Positions 44,390 to 53,627 are shown, numbered from the stretch's first letter. The stretch: DNA of 64,000 nucleotides from an uncultured Phocaeicola sp. (GCA_944320885.1 CALUJE010000004.1:62001-126000); one strand, 5' to 3'. Notes: generated by a model not told the origin, from the letters alone. Numbers and translations are program-made.

Positions 44390-45313
44390 ATGAAACATCT
44401 ATATTTAACTGTCTTAATCGGGCTTTGCTTAGGAGTATCTTTCAGCTCGTGCAATGAAGATGATCTGATTCCTTCAGAAGATAATCATATGATGACTTTT
44501 CCGCAGGGGGATGCGGACTATGACAAAGAAATTCTGGCCGTATACAATGAATATGGTACGCATATGATTTACGATTTCAACGACAATCAGTTTCGTTGGG
44601 AAGTGACCTCGCAGTTACCCTACATGAGTGAAAAGGGTGATACGGACTATGTGTCAGATGCTGTTTATTTCATTCAGAAAAACTGTCTGGAGTTATATGA
44701 CAAGGATTTGGTGAAAGAGTTGCTTCCTTATCGTATTTTCCTAGCTTCGAATATTTCGGAAATATGGAACTATTCGGGTTATGCTGCCGACTGGAGTTGG
44801 GTAGAAGAACATGATACTATTCCGGGAGTGGGTGCCATTTGTGGTTATAAGAGTATTGGGTTCGGCTTTACCAGCAAACGCCTGAATGAATTGGATAATG
44901 ACAGTTTGGCCATCGTAAAGGCTGAACTGAATGCTTCACTGATAGCCTCAGGTGTTGAGAATGGCTTGATAGAGATCCCAGAGGAATTTGATGCCTTGGC
45001 AGCAGCCAACAAGGATAACCTTTGGTATGCAAATTTCATTGATGCTTATTCTGGATATAATAGTGTAGGTTTGCTGGAATATGCTGATCCGCAAACAATT
45101 ACTGTGGCCGATGAGTTTAATCAGTATGTAAAATATCTGATAATGCTCACGGATGAAGAATTCGATAGTCGTTTCCTGAATTCGACATTTGATGCGGGAG
45201 GTTATGTGGCACAAAAGAAGCCAATTGTTAAAAATTGGTTGAAAGAGAAATATGGCATTGATATTGAAGAAATCGTAAATAAACCAATATTGTTAAAATT
45301 TAAATCAGAATGA
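44390..45313 (+). CDS. Lipoprotein resembling SusCD-linked metallopeptidase family, no HExxH
   Basis: A 307-residue lipoprotein (signal with SFSSC, Cys21) immediately after susD. Its layout (DKEILAVYNEYGTHMIYDFNDNQFRW near the N-terminus, a late YANFIDAYSGYNSVG region and a C-terminal VKNWLKEKYGIDI) resembles the substrate-import-associated zinc metallohydrolase lipoproteins found next to SusCD pairs. Those carry HExxH in the middle; none is present here, and the equivalent segment reads IVKAELNASLIASGVENG. It may be a non-catalytic binding protein. The family assignment is by pattern memory only. It overlaps the next gene by 4 bp (ATGA). Confidence 0.6.
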   Translation: MKHLYLTVLIGLCLGVSFSSCNEDDLIPSEDNHMMTFPQGDADYDKEILAVYNEYGTHMIYDFNDNQFRWEVTSQLPYMSEKGDTDYVSDAVYFIQKNCLELYDKDLVKELLPYRIFLASNISEIWNYSGYAADWSWVEEHDTIPGVGAICGYKSIGFGFTSKRLNELDNDSLAIVKAELNASLIASGVENGLIEIPEEFDALAAANKDNLWYANFIDAYSGYNSVGLLEYADPQTITVADEFNQYVKYLIMLTDEEFDSRFLNSTFDAGGYVAQKKPIVKNWLKEKYGIDIEEIVNKPILLKFKSE

Positions 45314-47340
45314 AAAAGTTAATGTTTAGGACAATCCTGTTGTTGCTCGTTACTTGTTTCCATTTGTCTGCTTTCGGACAGGAACAACAGGCTGGAGAGG
45401 TGACTTCTCGTCTGTCGGGAGTACCTCAGGACCTGATAGCAGGTTCTACCATTGATCTGGTCTATTCTCCGAAAGGGGGACCTTTGGAAGGTAAGGATCA
45501 GATTGTAGCTCTTGTATACATGTACAATTTCTACAAATGGGAATTGGGTGATGTTGAGTTGAAAAAGGATGGTGATGTATGGAAGGGTCAGTTTGTAGTT
45601 CCATCAAATTGTGCATTCGTTGCGTTTAAGTTCCAGTCTACATGGAACAAGTTTGTTGATGTTTCAGATAATAATGATGATAAAGGTTTCATGTATATGA
45701 CCGTCGGTTTGGACGGTCAGCCGCTTCCAGGTGGATTCTTGGCATGGGGCGTGTTCCGCAAGCCGTCTATAGGCCTCGTTGGATATGGTTACTTTGGCCC
45801 GAATTACAAGGAAATCGATCAGGAGGCACTGTATTTCTGGTATCAGAGAGAGGTGCAGACTCATTTGCAGAATGTGGGTTATTTCTTTTCTGACATGATG
45901 AATATTGTGCAGAAACAGGCTGGTGACCGTTATCCCGAAGCTGTCAATCTGATTTTTGCCACGTTCTCAAATCAGGACGACACTCCGAAGACCGAAGATA
46001 ACTATATGACAATGGAAAACATTTATCGTTATGCGTTGAAGGATACCGTAAGAGCTGACAGCATGCTGAATCTGATTATGGAAAAATATCCGAACGGATG
46101 GACTGTACGCCGGAGAGCTTTCGACAAGGTTTATATGGGCGATCCGAACCGCTATTTCGATGATATGCTCAAATTCTTGAAAGACTATCCTGTGACTGAT
46201 CTGAAACAACATCCCGAGTGGCCTTCCTTTATCTATTATAATGGTGTGCGCCGATTGGCTCCTTATTTTTTCTATCCCGACAAGGATAAGAATGTCCTGA
46301 TACGTATGCTCCCGGACTATGATTTCCGTACACTGGCTGAGATTTACCATTCAACGATATTCCCCTTCCATATGAAGAAAGCTGTGGCCGACAGCGTGAA
46401 CTATGTTGTGGCTAAGCCCTTGATTGCCGAGATGGAGAAGAAACTTACCGACAAGTCTTATTGCATTGATGATGCCTACTCTCCTCATCAGTCGGATGAA
46501 TGGGCTTTGAGTAGCTTGGATCATTATAGAGGTAGCTATGCCGACATATTGTATTGTTTGGGTAAGGTTGATGAGGCATTGGCTCAGATTTCTTTGATTA
46601 CCGAATCAAGACGTTACATTGAATCGGCTGTTAATGAAACACATCTGAAATGTCTGTTGGCTAAAGGTGACTTAAAAGACATCGAAACTCTTGCCAGAAA
46701 CGCATTCAAGAGCAATGCCGTGACACCTGTCATGATGGATATTCTGAAACAGCAATATGTGAAGAACAACGGTAAGGAAGACGGATTTGAGGCTTACATA
46801 GAATCTCTGAAACCGGAAGATGAAAAAGAAGCTTTTAAAGAAGAACTGAAAAAGTCATTGATCAAGGTGGCTTATGATCCGTTCCAGATGGAAGCTATGG
46901 ACAAGTCAATTGTGAAGTCTTCTGATTGGAAAGGTAAAATTGTGGTTCTTGACTTCTGGGCTTCCTGGTGCTTCCCGTGCAGAAGCTCATTCCCGGGCAT
47001 GCAGATGGCTGTTGATCGCTATGCCAACGATCCGGATGTGAAGTTCTACTTTGTCGACACCATGGAAAATGGCGATAACTACAAGGCAACAGCTGCAAAA
47101 ATAATGAAAGAAGGTAAGTATACCTTCAACGTGCTTTTCGATAATGTAAACCCGAAAACAAAAGCACAGAATATGGTCTTCTCTTCTATGGACAAGATCA
47201 ACCACTCAATGGCTATTCCCCGTAAGATGATTCTGAAAGACGGTTATGTCAGATATACAGTCGAAGGATACGGAGGCAGCCCAAGCAAATTGGTTGATGA
47301 AATTGCCTATGTGATTGAAATGTTGAAAGCTGAAAGATAA
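45310..47340 (+). CDS. Exported TlpA-like thiol-disulfide protein
   Basis: A 676-residue exported protein (signal MKKLMFRTILLLLVTCFHLSAFG). A long N-terminal part of about 520 residues contains helical, TPR-like sections (YADILYCLGKVDEALAQISLITESRRYIE). The C-terminal thioredoxin domain has FWASWCFPC (Cys554, Cys557), an intact CXXC. It is translationally coupled to the upstream lipoprotein and belongs to the SusCD locus. A periplasmic disulfide-reducing role on an imported, cysteine-containing substrate or on locus proteins is a reasonable guess. Confidence 0.87.
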   Translation: MKKLMFRTILLLLVTCFHLSAFGQEQQAGEVTSRLSGVPQDLIAGSTIDLVYSPKGGPLEGKDQIVALVYMYNFYKWELGDVELKKDGDVWKGQFVVPSNCAFVAFKFQSTWNKFVDVSDNNDDKGFMYMTVGLDGQPLPGGFLAWGVFRKPSIGLVGYGYFGPNYKEIDQEALYFWYQREVQTHLQNVGYFFSDMMNIVQKQAGDRYPEAVNLIFATFSNQDDTPKTEDNYMTMENIYRYALKDTVRADSMLNLIMEKYPNGWTVRRRAFDKVYMGDPNRYFDDMLKFLKDYPVTDLKQHPEWPSFIYYNGVRRLAPYFFYPDKDKNVLIRMLPDYDFRTLAEIYHSTIFPFHMKKAVADSVNYVVAKPLIAEMEKKLTDKSYCIDDAYSPHQSDEWALSSLDHYRGSYADILYCLGKVDEALAQISLITESRRYIESAVNETHLKCLLAKGDLKDIETLARNAFKSNAVTPVMMDILKQQYVKNNGKEDGFEAYIESLKPEDEKEAFKEELKKSLIKVAYDPFQMEAMDKSIVKSSDWKGKIVVLDFWASWCFPCRSSFPGMQMAVDRYANDPDVKFYFVDTMENGDNYKATAAKIMKEGKYTFNVLFDNVNPKTKAQNMVFSSMDKINHSMAIPRKMILKDGYVRYTVEGYGGSPSKLVDEIAYVIEMLKAER

Positions 47341-47402
47341 ATGAATATACTCGTACCTGTTTACCTCAATGAGCAGGTACGAGTCTTTTTAAGTAGGAAT
47401 AT

Positions 47403-48569
47403 ATGAAAAGATTACAACTTTTACTGTTAGGGTTAATGGGCTTTTGCTTTGCGCAGGCACAGAAGGCCACGTTTCGTATCGAGGGATCTTTTATCGGTAA
47501 TAATTCTTATGACAATCGTCCGATTCGGTTGGTTGAACATGATGCGATTTATTTTGATCAGATAACTGTGCTTGATTCAACCGTAGTACGTAACGGACAT
47601 TTCGTGTTTGAAGGAACGGCTGATGTTCCGAAGATTGCGTTGGTTGAGATATTGGATACAAAACCGACTGACTGGATAACTAGTACCAATCAGGATGTTA
47701 TTCTCGAAAGTGGGACGATTGTGATGAAATATGATTCGCTTGGAGTTGTCATTACCGGCACTCCGCTGAACAACCGTTATAATGAGTTGCTGTTGACTGA
47801 AAACAGGAGCATCCGCCAGAAAACCAATGAGATTCTTGTCAAAAGACAGCAACGCACGGATGCCGAGAATGGTGTTTTGTCGTCAAAGGAAAATGATGAA
47901 TTCAACAAACAGATTGCTTCTTTGTATGTCAATTACAAGAAAAAGCAGGAAAGCTTTGCAAAGGAGAATGTTCAGAATCCGGTGGGTGTTTATTTCTTTT
48001 TCAAATATCCGGTCACAATGTATGAAAAAGACTATTTGGAATATATGAAGGCGCGCATTGATCCGGCCATCTGGAAGAAGAACGAAGAAAAGATAAGTCA
48101 GCGTGAGCAGGCCGAGCAGCGGGTGTTACAGTCGAAAAAGGAGATGGAAGTAGGACATCGCTACCGCGAAATCATCGGACGCGATCCGGCAGGAAATGCG
48201 GTAAAGCTTTCCGAGCTGATTAAGCCGGGACATACTACATTGCTCATCTTCTGGGCTTCCTGGTGTGCTCCTTGCATTCAGGAGATTCCTTTCCTTAAAG
48301 GACTGTATAAAGACTATCATACCAAAGGGCTTGATCTGATCAGCATTTCACTGGATTCGAGTGAGAAAGCTTGGTTGGGTGCTCTAGATAAACAGGCGAT
48401 GGAATGGCCGCAGATGTCAGAGCTGAAGGGATGGAAAGGTTCTGCTCCTAAGGATTATGGCATCAATAGCATACCTTTCGTGCTTTTGCTCGACCAGAAC
48501 GGCTGCATCGTGATTCGCAATCTTTACGATAAATTGTTGGTTAATGCCATTGAAGAACTGTTGAAATAA
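47403..48569 (+). CDS. TlpA-family disulfide reductase with DUF4369-like N-terminus
   Basis: A 388-residue exported protein (signal MKRLQLLLLGLMGFCFAQA). The N-terminal domain, FRIEGSFIGNNSYDNRPIRLVEHD, matches the DUF4369 pattern found in front of Bacteroides AhpC/TSA domains; a charged helical linker follows (about 130-240). The TlpA domain has FWASWCAPC (Cys288, Cys291) and the cis-Pro loop INSIPFVLLLDQNG. It is the last gene before a strong terminator, so it closes the transcription unit started by the sigma/susC genes. Two TlpA proteins in one SusCD locus suggest that thiol chemistry matters to its substrate. Confidence 0.9.
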   Translation: MKRLQLLLLGLMGFCFAQAQKATFRIEGSFIGNNSYDNRPIRLVEHDAIYFDQITVLDSTVVRNGHFVFEGTADVPKIALVEILDTKPTDWITSTNQDVILESGTIVMKYDSLGVVITGTPLNNRYNELLLTENRSIRQKTNEILVKRQQRTDAENGVLSSKENDEFNKQIASLYVNYKKKQESFAKENVQNPVGVYFFFKYPVTMYEKDYLEYMKARIDPAIWKKNEEKISQREQAEQRVLQSKKEMEVGHRYREIIGRDPAGNAVKLSELIKPGHTTLLIFWASWCAPCIQEIPFLKGLYKDYHTKGLDLISISLDSSEKAWLGALDKQAMEWPQMSELKGWKGSAPKDYGINSIPFVLLLDQNGCIVIRNLYDKLLVNAIEELLK

Positions 48570-48620
48570 ATGGAATCAGAAACCAGCCTGCCAGATGCCT
48601 AAGATCTTATTTGACATGCA

Positions 48621-48663
48621 AAACGCCCCAAAAGTTTGGTTTATACTTTTGGAGCGTTTTTTT
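48621..48663 (+). terminator. Rho-independent terminator of the SusCD locus
   Basis: AAACGCCCCAAAAG (48621-48634) pairs with CTTTTGGAGCGTTT (48647-48660) with one mismatch, followed by a T-run; loop of 12 nt. It lies 52 bp after the last TlpA gene, and the next gene is convergent. Confidence 0.85.
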
Positions 48664-48718
48664 ATGAGATGTGGTTATTAGCTTTTCCGGTAAAGGTATA
48701 AAGATTGTGTAATGCTTG

Positions 48719-49780
48719 TTAAATCTCCAGTCCGTCAAGCAGCTGGTAGTAAAGCTCTATGGCTTCTTCTATTTCCTTTATGAGAATGTACTCGTTGGCA
48801 GTATGCGAGCGTGACGACTTTCCCGGACCCATTTTTACCGAGGGGAAGTTCATCAGAGCCTGGTCTGACAGGGTAGGCGAGCCGAATGGCGTGCGTCCCA
48901 GTTCCACGGCACGGCGTATTACGGGGTGTTCGCTGTCAATGTGTGAAGAATTTAGGCGGAAGGAACGTGCCTGCACTTCGCTGCCCACCTGCTCTTTGAT
49001 AAGTCCGAAGAGCTCTTCGTTGGAATAGTTCTCATTGCTTCGGATGTCAACCACGAAGGTACATTTGTCGGGAATCACATTATGCTGTGTTCCGGCATTG
49101 ATTTGGGTGACGGTCATCTTCACCGGTCCGAGCAGCGGTGAAACCTTTTCGAACTGGTGAGAGCGAAACCATTCGATGTCCTTCATCGCATGGTAGATGG
49201 CATTGTCGCCTTCTTCGCGTGCCGCATGTCCGGCTGTGCCGTGTGCGGTGACGTCGAGCACCATCAGTCCCTTTTCGGCGATGGCGGGTTGCATCTCGGT
49301 AGGTTCGCCCACAATACCCAGTGTGATGGGCGGCAACTTGGGCAATACGCTTTCGATGCCGTTCTTTCCCGATACTTCCTCTTCGCACGAAGCCAGGAAG
49401 ATGAGGTTATAAGGTTGTGTCTTTGCGGTGAGCTGGCAGAATACCTGGAACAGGCTCACCAGACTTCCGCCGGCGTCGTTGCTGCCCAGTCCGTAAATCT
49501 TTCCGTTCACTTCGGTTGCGGTAAACGGCTGCTTCTGCCATCCGTTCACCGGCTTCACCGTGTCGATGTGTGAGTTGAGCAGGATGGTCGGTTTCTTGAG
49601 GTCGAACATCGGGCTTACGCACCATATGTTGTTTCCGGAGCGGTTGGTAAGTATTCCGCTTTTTTCGATATACATCTGCAGAATATCGGCCGCTTTTTCC
49701 TCTTCGCGGCTGATAGACGGTATGCTGATAAGCAGTTTGAGCAAATTGATTGCCTCGTTGACAGTTGCTTCTTTATCCAT
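48719..49780 (-). CDS. argE: M20-family deacetylase, N-acyl-ornithine type
   Basis: A 353-residue zinc peptidase-family hydrolase from the ATG at 49780 (a start 7 codons upstream is possible). Metal-site motifs are SHIDTV (His71, Asp73), GSNDAGG (Asp102) and CEEE (Glu133, Glu134). The sequence fits acetylornithine deacetylase (ArgE/DapE). Bacteroides makes arginine through succinylated intermediates, and a succinylornithine carbamoyltransferase lies 8 kb away at 57333, so the likely substrate is N-succinylcitrulline or a related N-acyl compound rather than acetylornithine. It is transcribed from a divergent promoter at 49803. Confidence 0.85.
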   Translation of the reverse strand: MDKEATVNEAINLLKLLISIPSISREEEKAADILQMYIEKSGILTNRSGNNIWCVSPMFDLKKPTILLNSHIDTVKPVNGWQKQPFTATEVNGKIYGLGSNDAGGSLVSLFQVFCQLTAKTQPYNLIFLASCEEEVSGKNGIESVLPKLPPITLGIVGEPTEMQPAIAEKGLMVLDVTAHGTAGHAAREEGDNAIYHAMKDIEWFRSHQFEKVSPLLGPVKMTVTQINAGTQHNVIPDKCTFVVDIRSNENYSNEELFGLIKEQVGSEVQARSFRLNSSHIDSEHPVIRRAVELGRTPFGSPTLSDQALMNFPSVKMGPGKSSRSHTANEYILIKEIEEAIELYYQLLDGLEI

Positions 49781-49802
49781 ATTATTTGTATGATTGTGCA
49801 TG

Positions 49803-49839
49803 CAAAAGTACTATTCTTCGAAATAAAAGCATAACTTTG
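49803..49839. promoter_or_regulatory. Divergent promoter pair between argE and the acyl-CoA ligase
   Basis: CAAAAGTA (49803-49810) is TACTTTTG on the minus strand, 23 bp before the argE start. TAACTTTG (49832-49839) on the plus strand is 27 bp before the ligase ATG. Both are full -7 matches in an 86-bp gap; clear -33 boxes were not found, possibly because the promoters overlap. Confidence 0.6.
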
Positions 49840-49866
49840 TACACAAAATTAAACTATCGTTAAAAA

Positions 49867-51672
49867 ATGTCTCATCCTCATTTAGCTTTGCTTGTGCATG
49901 AACAGGCAAAAAAATATGCAGACAGGGTAATGCTCCGTTATCGCGACTACACGCGTGAATGCTGGCTCCCTGTTACATGGAACCAGTTTTCGCATACGGT
50001 GGACGTGGCTGCGCGTTCATTATTGGAGTTGGGTGTACAAATACAAGAAAATATAGGTGTGTTCTCTCAGAACAAGCCGGAATGCCTGTATACAGACTTT
50101 GCCGCCTTTGCCGTAAGGGCTGTGTCCGTTCCGCTTTATGCCACCAGTTCGGAAGAGCAGGTAGAGTATATCGTTAACGATGCAGCCATACGCTATCTGT
50201 TTGTGGGCGAGCAGTATCAGTATGATGTGGCTTTCCGCATTTCCACTCTTTGCCCTTCACTCAAACGTATTATTATATTCGACAAGCAGGTAATCCGTCA
50301 TTCACAGGATACCATGTCACTTTACTATAACGACTTCCTGGCTCTGGGTACCGACAAGTCTGTGGCCGGAGAGCTGGACAAGCGCATGCACGAGGCGTGT
50401 GATACCGACATAGCCAATATCCTTTATACATCGGGAACTACGGGTGTGTCAAAAGGTGTAATGATTCACCACTCCTGCTATAAGGAAGCTTTCAGAATTC
50501 ACGATATCCGCCTTTCGGAAATATCCGATAAGGATGTGGTTATGAACTTCCTTCCGCTGACGCATATCTTTGAAAAGGCATGGACCTATTACTGCATCTG
50601 TCTGGGATGTACCATCTGCGTCAACCTGCGTCCGGCCGATATCCGTGATACCATCAAGGAAGTACGCCCTACGGCCATGTGTGCCGTACCCCGTTTCTGG
50701 GAAAAGGTATATTCAGGCGTGCAGGACAAGATAGCTCAAAGCAGTTTTCTTACGCGCATGATTTTCCGCGATGCCCTGAAGGTGGGACACCGCTATAATC
50801 TGGATTATGTCCGTGTGGGCAAGGTTGCTCCCCTGTGGCTGCGCATGCGCTACCGCATGTATGAGAAGACGGTTTATTCACTGCTGAAGAAAACGGTGGG
50901 TATTGAGAACGGACGTTTCTTCCCAACGGCAGGAGCCGCTATTCCGCCGGTAGTAGAAGAATTCGTGCATTCGGTAGGCATTCCCATGATTACGGGATAC
51001 GGACTTACCGAGTCGACTGCTACTGTATCGTGCGACGACATGCCTCACTATACCATCGGTTCGGTGGGTAAACTGATGCCCGACGTAGAACTGAAATTCG
51101 GTGAAAACAACGAGATACTGCTTCGTGGAAAGACCATTACGAAGGGATATTACAAGAAAGACGATTTGACAAAGGCTGCCATCGACGAAGACGGATGGTT
51201 CCATACGGGTGATGCCGGTTACATAAAGGACGGTGAACTCTTCCTTACCGAGCGCATCAAGGACCTGTTCAAGACCTCCAACGGAAAGTACATCGCTCCG
51301 CAGGCCATTGAGAGCAAGCTGGTGGTGGACCGCTACATTGACCAGATAGCCATTGTGGCCGACCAGCGCAAGTATGTCACGGCGCTGATTGTGCCTACCT
51401 ACGACGTGGTGAGAGAGTATGCGGCCAAACACCGCATCGTGTACCAGACGATGGACGAGCTGCTGAAAAATGAACGTATCATGCAGCTTTACAAGGAACG
51501 CATTGATACCCTTCAGCAGCAGCTGGCGCATTATGAACAGGTGAAATACTTTACCCTCTTGCCCGAACCGTTCAGCATGGAAAAGGGAGAGCTGACCAAT
51601 ACGCTCAAGATAAAGCGTCAGGTGGTATACCGGAATTATGCGGCCGAGATAGAGAAAATGTATGAAGAATGA
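49867..51672 (+). CDS. Long-chain fatty-acid--CoA ligase (AMP-binding)
   Basis: A 601-residue AMP-forming ligase that activates fatty acids to acyl-CoA. The P-loop motif YTSGTTGVSKGVMI is at about 186-199, the second motif TGYGLTEST at about 377-385, and the hinge region WFHTGDAGYIKDGELFLTERIKDLFKTSNGKYIAP carries the catalytic Asp and Arg. Length and the substrate-domain order fit FadD15-like enzymes common in Bacteroidetes. It may recycle membrane or dietary fatty acids. It is followed by prfB with its own promoter. Confidence 0.92.
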   Translation: MSHPHLALLVHEQAKKYADRVMLRYRDYTRECWLPVTWNQFSHTVDVAARSLLELGVQIQENIGVFSQNKPECLYTDFAAFAVRAVSVPLYATSSEEQVEYIVNDAAIRYLFVGEQYQYDVAFRISTLCPSLKRIIIFDKQVIRHSQDTMSLYYNDFLALGTDKSVAGELDKRMHEACDTDIANILYTSGTTGVSKGVMIHHSCYKEAFRIHDIRLSEISDKDVVMNFLPLTHIFEKAWTYYCICLGCTICVNLRPADIRDTIKEVRPTAMCAVPRFWEKVYSGVQDKIAQSSFLTRMIFRDALKVGHRYNLDYVRVGKVAPLWLRMRYRMYEKTVYSLLKKTVGIENGRFFPTAGAAIPPVVEEFVHSVGIPMITGYGLTESTATVSCDDMPHYTIGSVGKLMPDVELKFGENNEILLRGKTITKGYYKKDDLTKAAIDEDGWFHTGDAGYIKDGELFLTERIKDLFKTSNGKYIAPQAIESKLVVDRYIDQIAIVADQRKYVTALIVPTYDVVREYAAKHRIVYQTMDELLKNERIMQLYKERIDTLQQQLAHYEQVKYFTLLPEPFSMEKGELTNTLKIKRQVVYRNYAAEIEKMYEE

Positions 51673-51707
51673 CCGCAGAAACTGTGTGGCCCTTCGCATT
51701 ATTCTAT

Positions 51708-51715
51708 TATCTTTG
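51708..51715 (+). promoter_or_regulatory. -7 element for prfB
   Basis: TATCTTTG matches TAnnTTTG, 29 bp before the prfB ATG; the -33 region is poor (TGTGTGG). Confidence 0.5.
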
Positions 51716-51744
51716 CACGAACGAAATAAAATAAGTACCTAAGC

Positions 51745-52860
51745 ATGATTACAATAGAACAACTGAAAGACGTAAAAGAACGTACCGAAGCCTTGAAACG
51801 CTACCTCGACATTGACTCCAAACTGATTCAGGTGGAAGAGGAACAGTTGAGAACACAGGTCCCCGGATTCTGGGACGATGCCAAGAAGGCTGAGGCGCAG
51901 ATGAAGAAAGTGAAAAGCCTGCAGGGATGGATTGACGGATACAAGGAAGTGAAAAGCCTTACCGACGAGCTGGAGCTGGCCTTCGACTTTTGCAAGGATG
52001 AGCTGGTGACCGAAGCTGAAGTGGACGACGCCTATCACAAGGCCATGGAAGCCATCGAAGCGCTGGAGCTGAAGAACATGTTGCGTCAGGAAGCCGACCA
52101 GATGGACTGCGTGCTGAAAATCAATTCGGGTGCGGGAGGTACTGAAAGTCAGGACTGGGCATCGATGCTGATGCGTATGTATATGCGCTGGGCCGAAGCC
52201 AATAAATATAAGGTGGCCATTGCCAACCTGCAGGAAGGTGACGAGGCCGGTATCAAAACGGTAACTCTTGAAATCCAGGGTGCCTATGCCTACGGTTACC
52301 TCAAGGGAGAAAACGGTGTGCACCGTCTGGTGCGCGTATCGCCCTACAACGCTCAGGGCAAGCGAATGACTTCTTTCGCCTCGGTGTTTGTGACTCCACT
52401 GGTCGATGATACCATCGAAGTCGACATCAGCCCCGCATGCATCTCGTGGGATACCTTCCGAAGCGGCGGTGCCGGCGGACAGAACGTAAACAAGGTAGAG
52501 TCGGGAGTACGTCTGCGTTATCAGTACAAAGACCCTTATACCGGTGAAGAAGAGGAAATCCTCATCGAGAACACCGAGACCCGTGACCAGCCGAAGAACA
52601 AGGAAAACGCCATGCGTCAGTTGCGCTCTATCCTTTACGAAAAGGAAATGAAGCACCGTATGGCAGAGCAGGCTAAGATTGAAGCCGGAAAGAAAAAGAT
52701 TGAGTGGGGTTCGCAAATTCGAAGCTATGTGTTTGACGACCGCCGTGTGAAAGATCACCGCACCAACTTCCAGACCTCGGATGTAAACGGTGTGATGGAC
52801 GGAAAAATTGACGGATTTATCAAGGCATATCTCATGGAGTTTGGCGATGCCGAAGTATAA
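51745..52860 (+). CDS. prfB: Peptide chain release factor 2
   Basis: A 371-residue class I release factor for UGA and UAA codons. GGQ is at 244-246 within RSGGAGGQNVNKVES. The reading frame is continuous: the site of the programmed +1 frameshift used for autoregulation in E. coli reads RYLDID (residues 19-24, CTC GAC) with no internal UGA. The anticodon-like tripeptide, SPF in most RF2, is SPY here (199-201). Both features can be read directly. The gene has its own promoter and is followed by a 46-residue membrane protein gene. Confidence 0.96.
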   Translation: MITIEQLKDVKERTEALKRYLDIDSKLIQVEEEQLRTQVPGFWDDAKKAEAQMKKVKSLQGWIDGYKEVKSLTDELELAFDFCKDELVTEAEVDDAYHKAMEAIEALELKNMLRQEADQMDCVLKINSGAGGTESQDWASMLMRMYMRWAEANKYKVAIANLQEGDEAGIKTVTLEIQGAYAYGYLKGENGVHRLVRVSPYNAQGKRMTSFASVFVTPLVDDTIEVDISPACISWDTFRSGGAGGQNVNKVESGVRLRYQYKDPYTGEEEEILIENTETRDQPKNKENAMRQLRSILYEKEMKHRMAEQAKIEAGKKKIEWGSQIRSYVFDDRRVKDHRTNFQTSDVNGVMDGKIDGFIKAYLMEFGDAEV

Positions 52861-52886
52861 CAATAACCCAAAAACATTTAATTACC

Positions 52887-53027
52887 ATGAGCCAGAAAAG
52901 CAAACAAAAACATGTTGCCCGTGAAAAACGTGAGGAGCAACAAGCAGAACGTGTAGTAAAAGGTATATTTATCGGCTTGATTGTGTTGGCCGTGATTGCA
53001 ATGATTTGCTACTCTATCTGGGCTTGA
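52887..53027 (+). CDS. Small single-span membrane protein, 46 aa
   Basis: The short frame from ATG 52887 encodes 46 residues: a basic/acidic N-terminus (MSQKSKQKHVAREKREEQQA), then one membrane helix (GIFIGLIVLAVIAMICYSIW). It starts 26 bp after the prfB stop, so it is probably co-transcribed with prfB. Not recognised; the composition is typical of a real small membrane protein and not of random sequence. Overlap with no other gene supports it. Confidence 0.7.
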   Translation: MSQKSKQKHVAREKREEQQAERVVKGIFIGLIVLAVIAMICYSIWA

Positions 53028-53147
53028 TAGCCTATTCTATAACAGGTGAGGCACGGAGAATGTGTGAGGTGAACCGGTATGCCCTCGGGCAGAAAGGTCG
53101 GAGAAGCATACACATCTTCCGTGCTCTTTTTATAAACAGACAACCGT

Positions 53148-53627
53148 ATGGCACAGGAAATTGAAAGGAAGTTTCTCGTCAAAGGCGAGTACAAGCACAT
53201 GGCTACAGAGTGGCACCACATGGTGCAGGGATATATATGCAGCACCGGAGGACGCACGGTGCGCGTACGCATAACCGACGAAAAGGCCTATCTTACCATC
53301 AAGGGCCTTTCACGGAATGACGGACTGAGCCGCTATGAATGGGAACACGAAATACCCGTAAACGAAGCCCGTGAACTGATGAAGCTCTGCGAACCGGGAA
53401 TGATTGAGAAAACCCGTTATCTCGTCCCTTCCGGCACCCATGTCTTTGAGGTGGATGAGTTCTTCGGTGAGAACAGCGGACTGGTAGTGGCTGAAGTGGA
53501 ACTCCGGTACGAAGACGAGCCGTTTGAACGTCCTTCTTTTTTGGGACAGGAAGTTACAGGTGACAGACGTTATTACAATTCCTGTCTGATGAAACATCCC
53601 TATTCTGCATGGAAGAGTAACGAATGA
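53148..53627 (+). CDS. CYTH domain protein
   Basis: A 159-residue CYTH-fold protein (adenylate cyclase class IV / triphosphatase type). The signature ExExK reads EIERKF near the N-terminus (residues 4-9); further charged strands (RTVRVRITDEKAYLTIKG, RYEWEHEIP, EVDEFFGENSGLVVAEVEL) supply the tunnel residues that bind a triphosphate and metal ions. Bacterial members of this short group are usually inorganic triphosphatases. Cytoplasmic. The 120-bp gap before it contains no clear promoter. Confidence 0.9.
   Translation: MAQEIERKFLVKGEYKHMATEWHHMVQGYICSTGGRTVRVRITDEKAYLTIKGLSRNDGLSRYEWEHEIPVNEARELMKLCEPGMIEKTRYLVPSGTHVFEVDEFFGENSGLVVAEVELRYEDEPFERPSFLGQEVTGDRRYYNSCLMKHPYSAWKSNE

Noticed and set aside
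51739..52863. Minus-strand 374-codon frame covering prfB
   Set aside because: Antisense of prfB with the same extent; RF2 motifs are on the plus strand.
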